Source: Candidatus Dadabacteria bacterium UBA2774 (GTDB lineage Bacteria > Desulfobacterota_D > UBA1144 > Nemesobacterales > UBA2774). From it: 5,700 bases of DNA. The notes beneath the pieces are model-generated. The model made no database searches and was not told where the DNA came from. It worked only from the letters and a program-made list of their open reading frames with translations. Location of the stretch: the NCBI GenBank assembly GCA_002352485.1, contig DEIM01000069.1:1-5700 (forward strand), read 5' to 3'. The number at the start of each line of letters is the position of its first letter. The stretch's first letter is position 1. The translations under genes and the position numbers were made by a program. Shown one piece after another: positions 4,808 through 5,700 of the stretch.

Positions 4808-5700
4808 TTGACGGCTATAGACCACCCAAAAACAGCAAACGAAATAACCCGTGACTGGATCGGGTTTGCACTGGAAGAAGCCGGGATCTGCAAAAACAGC
4901 CAAGTAATCGCAATCGACGTAAAGCCTCTGGGCGGAGATGTATCGGGGTTTCTTAGCTCTATTTGCAGGGTCAATCTCAGCTACGATTCTCTTGGGCCGG
5001 GTTTGCCCGCAAGCTATGTAATCAAATTTCCCCCGGCTGAAGACATAAACAGGAAATTCGCACAGACATTCCGCGCGAATGAGAGAGAGCTATTGTTCTA
5101 CAGGCAGATTGCTCCGGGCGCTCCTCTGCGCATCCCTAAATGCTACTACAGCGTTATGGAAGAAGAGACCGGCAATTATGTTCTGGTACTCGAAGACGAA
5201 AAAGACTGGAAGACTGGGAACCAGGTTGAGGGACTTTCCCGAAAACAGGTGGAGACTGCCATTCGGGAAATTGCGAAACTTCATGCGCAGTGGTGGGACT
5301 CTCCAAAGCTTAAGCGGCTCGATTGGATGCCCCATCAGAACCGAGACATAAAAAGCTCGTTTGCTGAGAACTGGCCCGAATTCTCGGAGGAACACAGGGA
5401 CATCTTAAGCGAGCGCGATATAAAAGCAGGCGATCTAATATCCCAAAGCGGCGAGAAAATACAAGAGCTGATCCACTCGGACCCGATGACAATAGCGCAC
5501 ACAGACTTTAGGGCGGATAACCTCATGTTTATGGGCGAGGACAAAGTGCTCGTGCTCGACTGGCAGGTTGCGTGCCGCATGACCGGGGCGTTTGACGTCG
5601 CCAGGGTCGTATGCGGGAGCCTGAAAGAGGAGATAACTTACGAAGACCATCTGGGGTTAGTAGACATGTGGTATGACGAGCTCGTTAGAGAAGGTGTCAG
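4808..5700 (+). CDS. Phosphotransferase of the APH / ecdysteroid-kinase-like superfamily (3' end beyond the window)
   Basis: The frame from TTG at 4808 stays open to the window edge, giving 297 residues plus two bases of the next codon. The protein has the layout of small-molecule kinases of the aminoglycoside/choline-kinase fold: a glycine-containing loop at PLGGDVSG (40-47), the ATP-binding lysine in YVIKF (K73), RANERELLFY (89-98) with E92 as the likely salt-bridge partner, and the hinge YVLVLED (124-130). The catalytic loop AHTDFRADNLMF (230-241) carries D233 and N238, and VLDWQ (249-253) carries the metal-binding D251. The FxxNExxFY and HxDFRxDNLMF wording is typical of the ecdysteroid/CHK-like branch common in bacteria with unknown substrates. 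Resistance to aminoglycosides should not be inferred from the fold. The family is usually about 330-400 residues long, so perhaps 40-100 residues are missing. Composition is moderate in GC and the gene has its own probable promoter, so it seems independent of the cassette before it. Confidence 0.85.
   Translation, partial: MTAIDHPKTANEITRDWIGFALEEAGICKNSQVIAIDVKPLGGDVSGFLSSICRVNLSYDSLGPGLPASYVIKFPPAEDINRKFAQTFRANERELLFYRQIAPGAPLRIPKCYYSVMEEETGNYVLVLEDEKDWKTGNQVEGLSRKQVETAIREIAKLHAQWWDSPKLKRLDWMPHQNRDIKSSFAENWPEFSEEHRDILSERDIKAGDLISQSGEKIQELIHSDPMTIAHTDFRADNLMFMGEDKVLVLDWQVACRMTGAFDVARVVCGSLKEEITYEDHLGLVDMWYDELVREGV

Noticed and set aside
5079..5650. Several open frames on both strands over the end of the window
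   Set aside because: They overlap the kinase frame that runs from 4808 to the window edge with catalytic motifs in the right order, and they show no family features of their own.
1..5700. CRISPR arrays, insertion sequences, tRNA genes or attachment sites
   Set aside because: No regularly spaced repeats, transposase motifs, terminal inverted repeats or tRNA cloverleaf sequences were seen on either strand.

Overview
The window comes from a bacterium. It opens with the first ~283 nt of a 16S rRNA gene on the minus strand, recognised by the complement of the universal 5' primer site, with a sigma70-type promoter (TTGACA / TATATT) and a boxA-like leader element upstream. The rRNA text and leader resemble Gram-negative lineages around the former Deltaproteobacteria. 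That placement is an impression only; a database comparison of the 16S fragment would settle it.

Layout: (1) 1-445, minus strand: partial 16S gene, its leader, promoter and A/T-rich upstream element. (2) 446-707: non-coding divergent region, ending in a good ribosome binding site. (3) 708-1877, plus: a MoeB/ThiF-type adenylyltransferase fused to a rhodanese domain, followed by a hairpin terminator. (4) 1922-2197: A/T-rich non-coding DNA with a plausible promoter. (5) 2198-4633, plus: a three-gene cassette made of a TauD-like Fe(II)/2-oxoglutarate oxygenase, a free-standing acyl/peptidyl carrier protein and a two-lobed GNAT acyltransferase, with gaps of 16 and 38 nt. (6) 4634-4807: intergenic DNA with a perfect TATAAT -10 box. 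(7) 4808 to the window end: a phosphotransferase of the APH/ecdysteroid-kinase-like superfamily, starting at TTG behind a strong AGAGGG ribosome binding site and cut by the window edge.

The flanking genes look like unrelated housekeeping or metabolic genes. The MoeB-rhodanese protein would activate and sulfurate a ubiquitin-like sulfur carrier that is not encoded here. The three-gene cassette is the most interesting part. A carrier protein sits between an oxygenase of the type that hydroxylates carrier-bound substrates and an acyltransferase of a fold that can use acyl-carrier donors. This suggests a minimal pathway that hydroxylates a carrier-tethered acyl or aminoacyl group and then transfers it. 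No adenylation enzyme, phosphopantetheinyl transferase or transporter is present in the window. The cassette is more A/T-rich than the MoeB gene, and its first two genes lack recognisable Shine-Dalgarno sequences, which is compatible with a separate origin.
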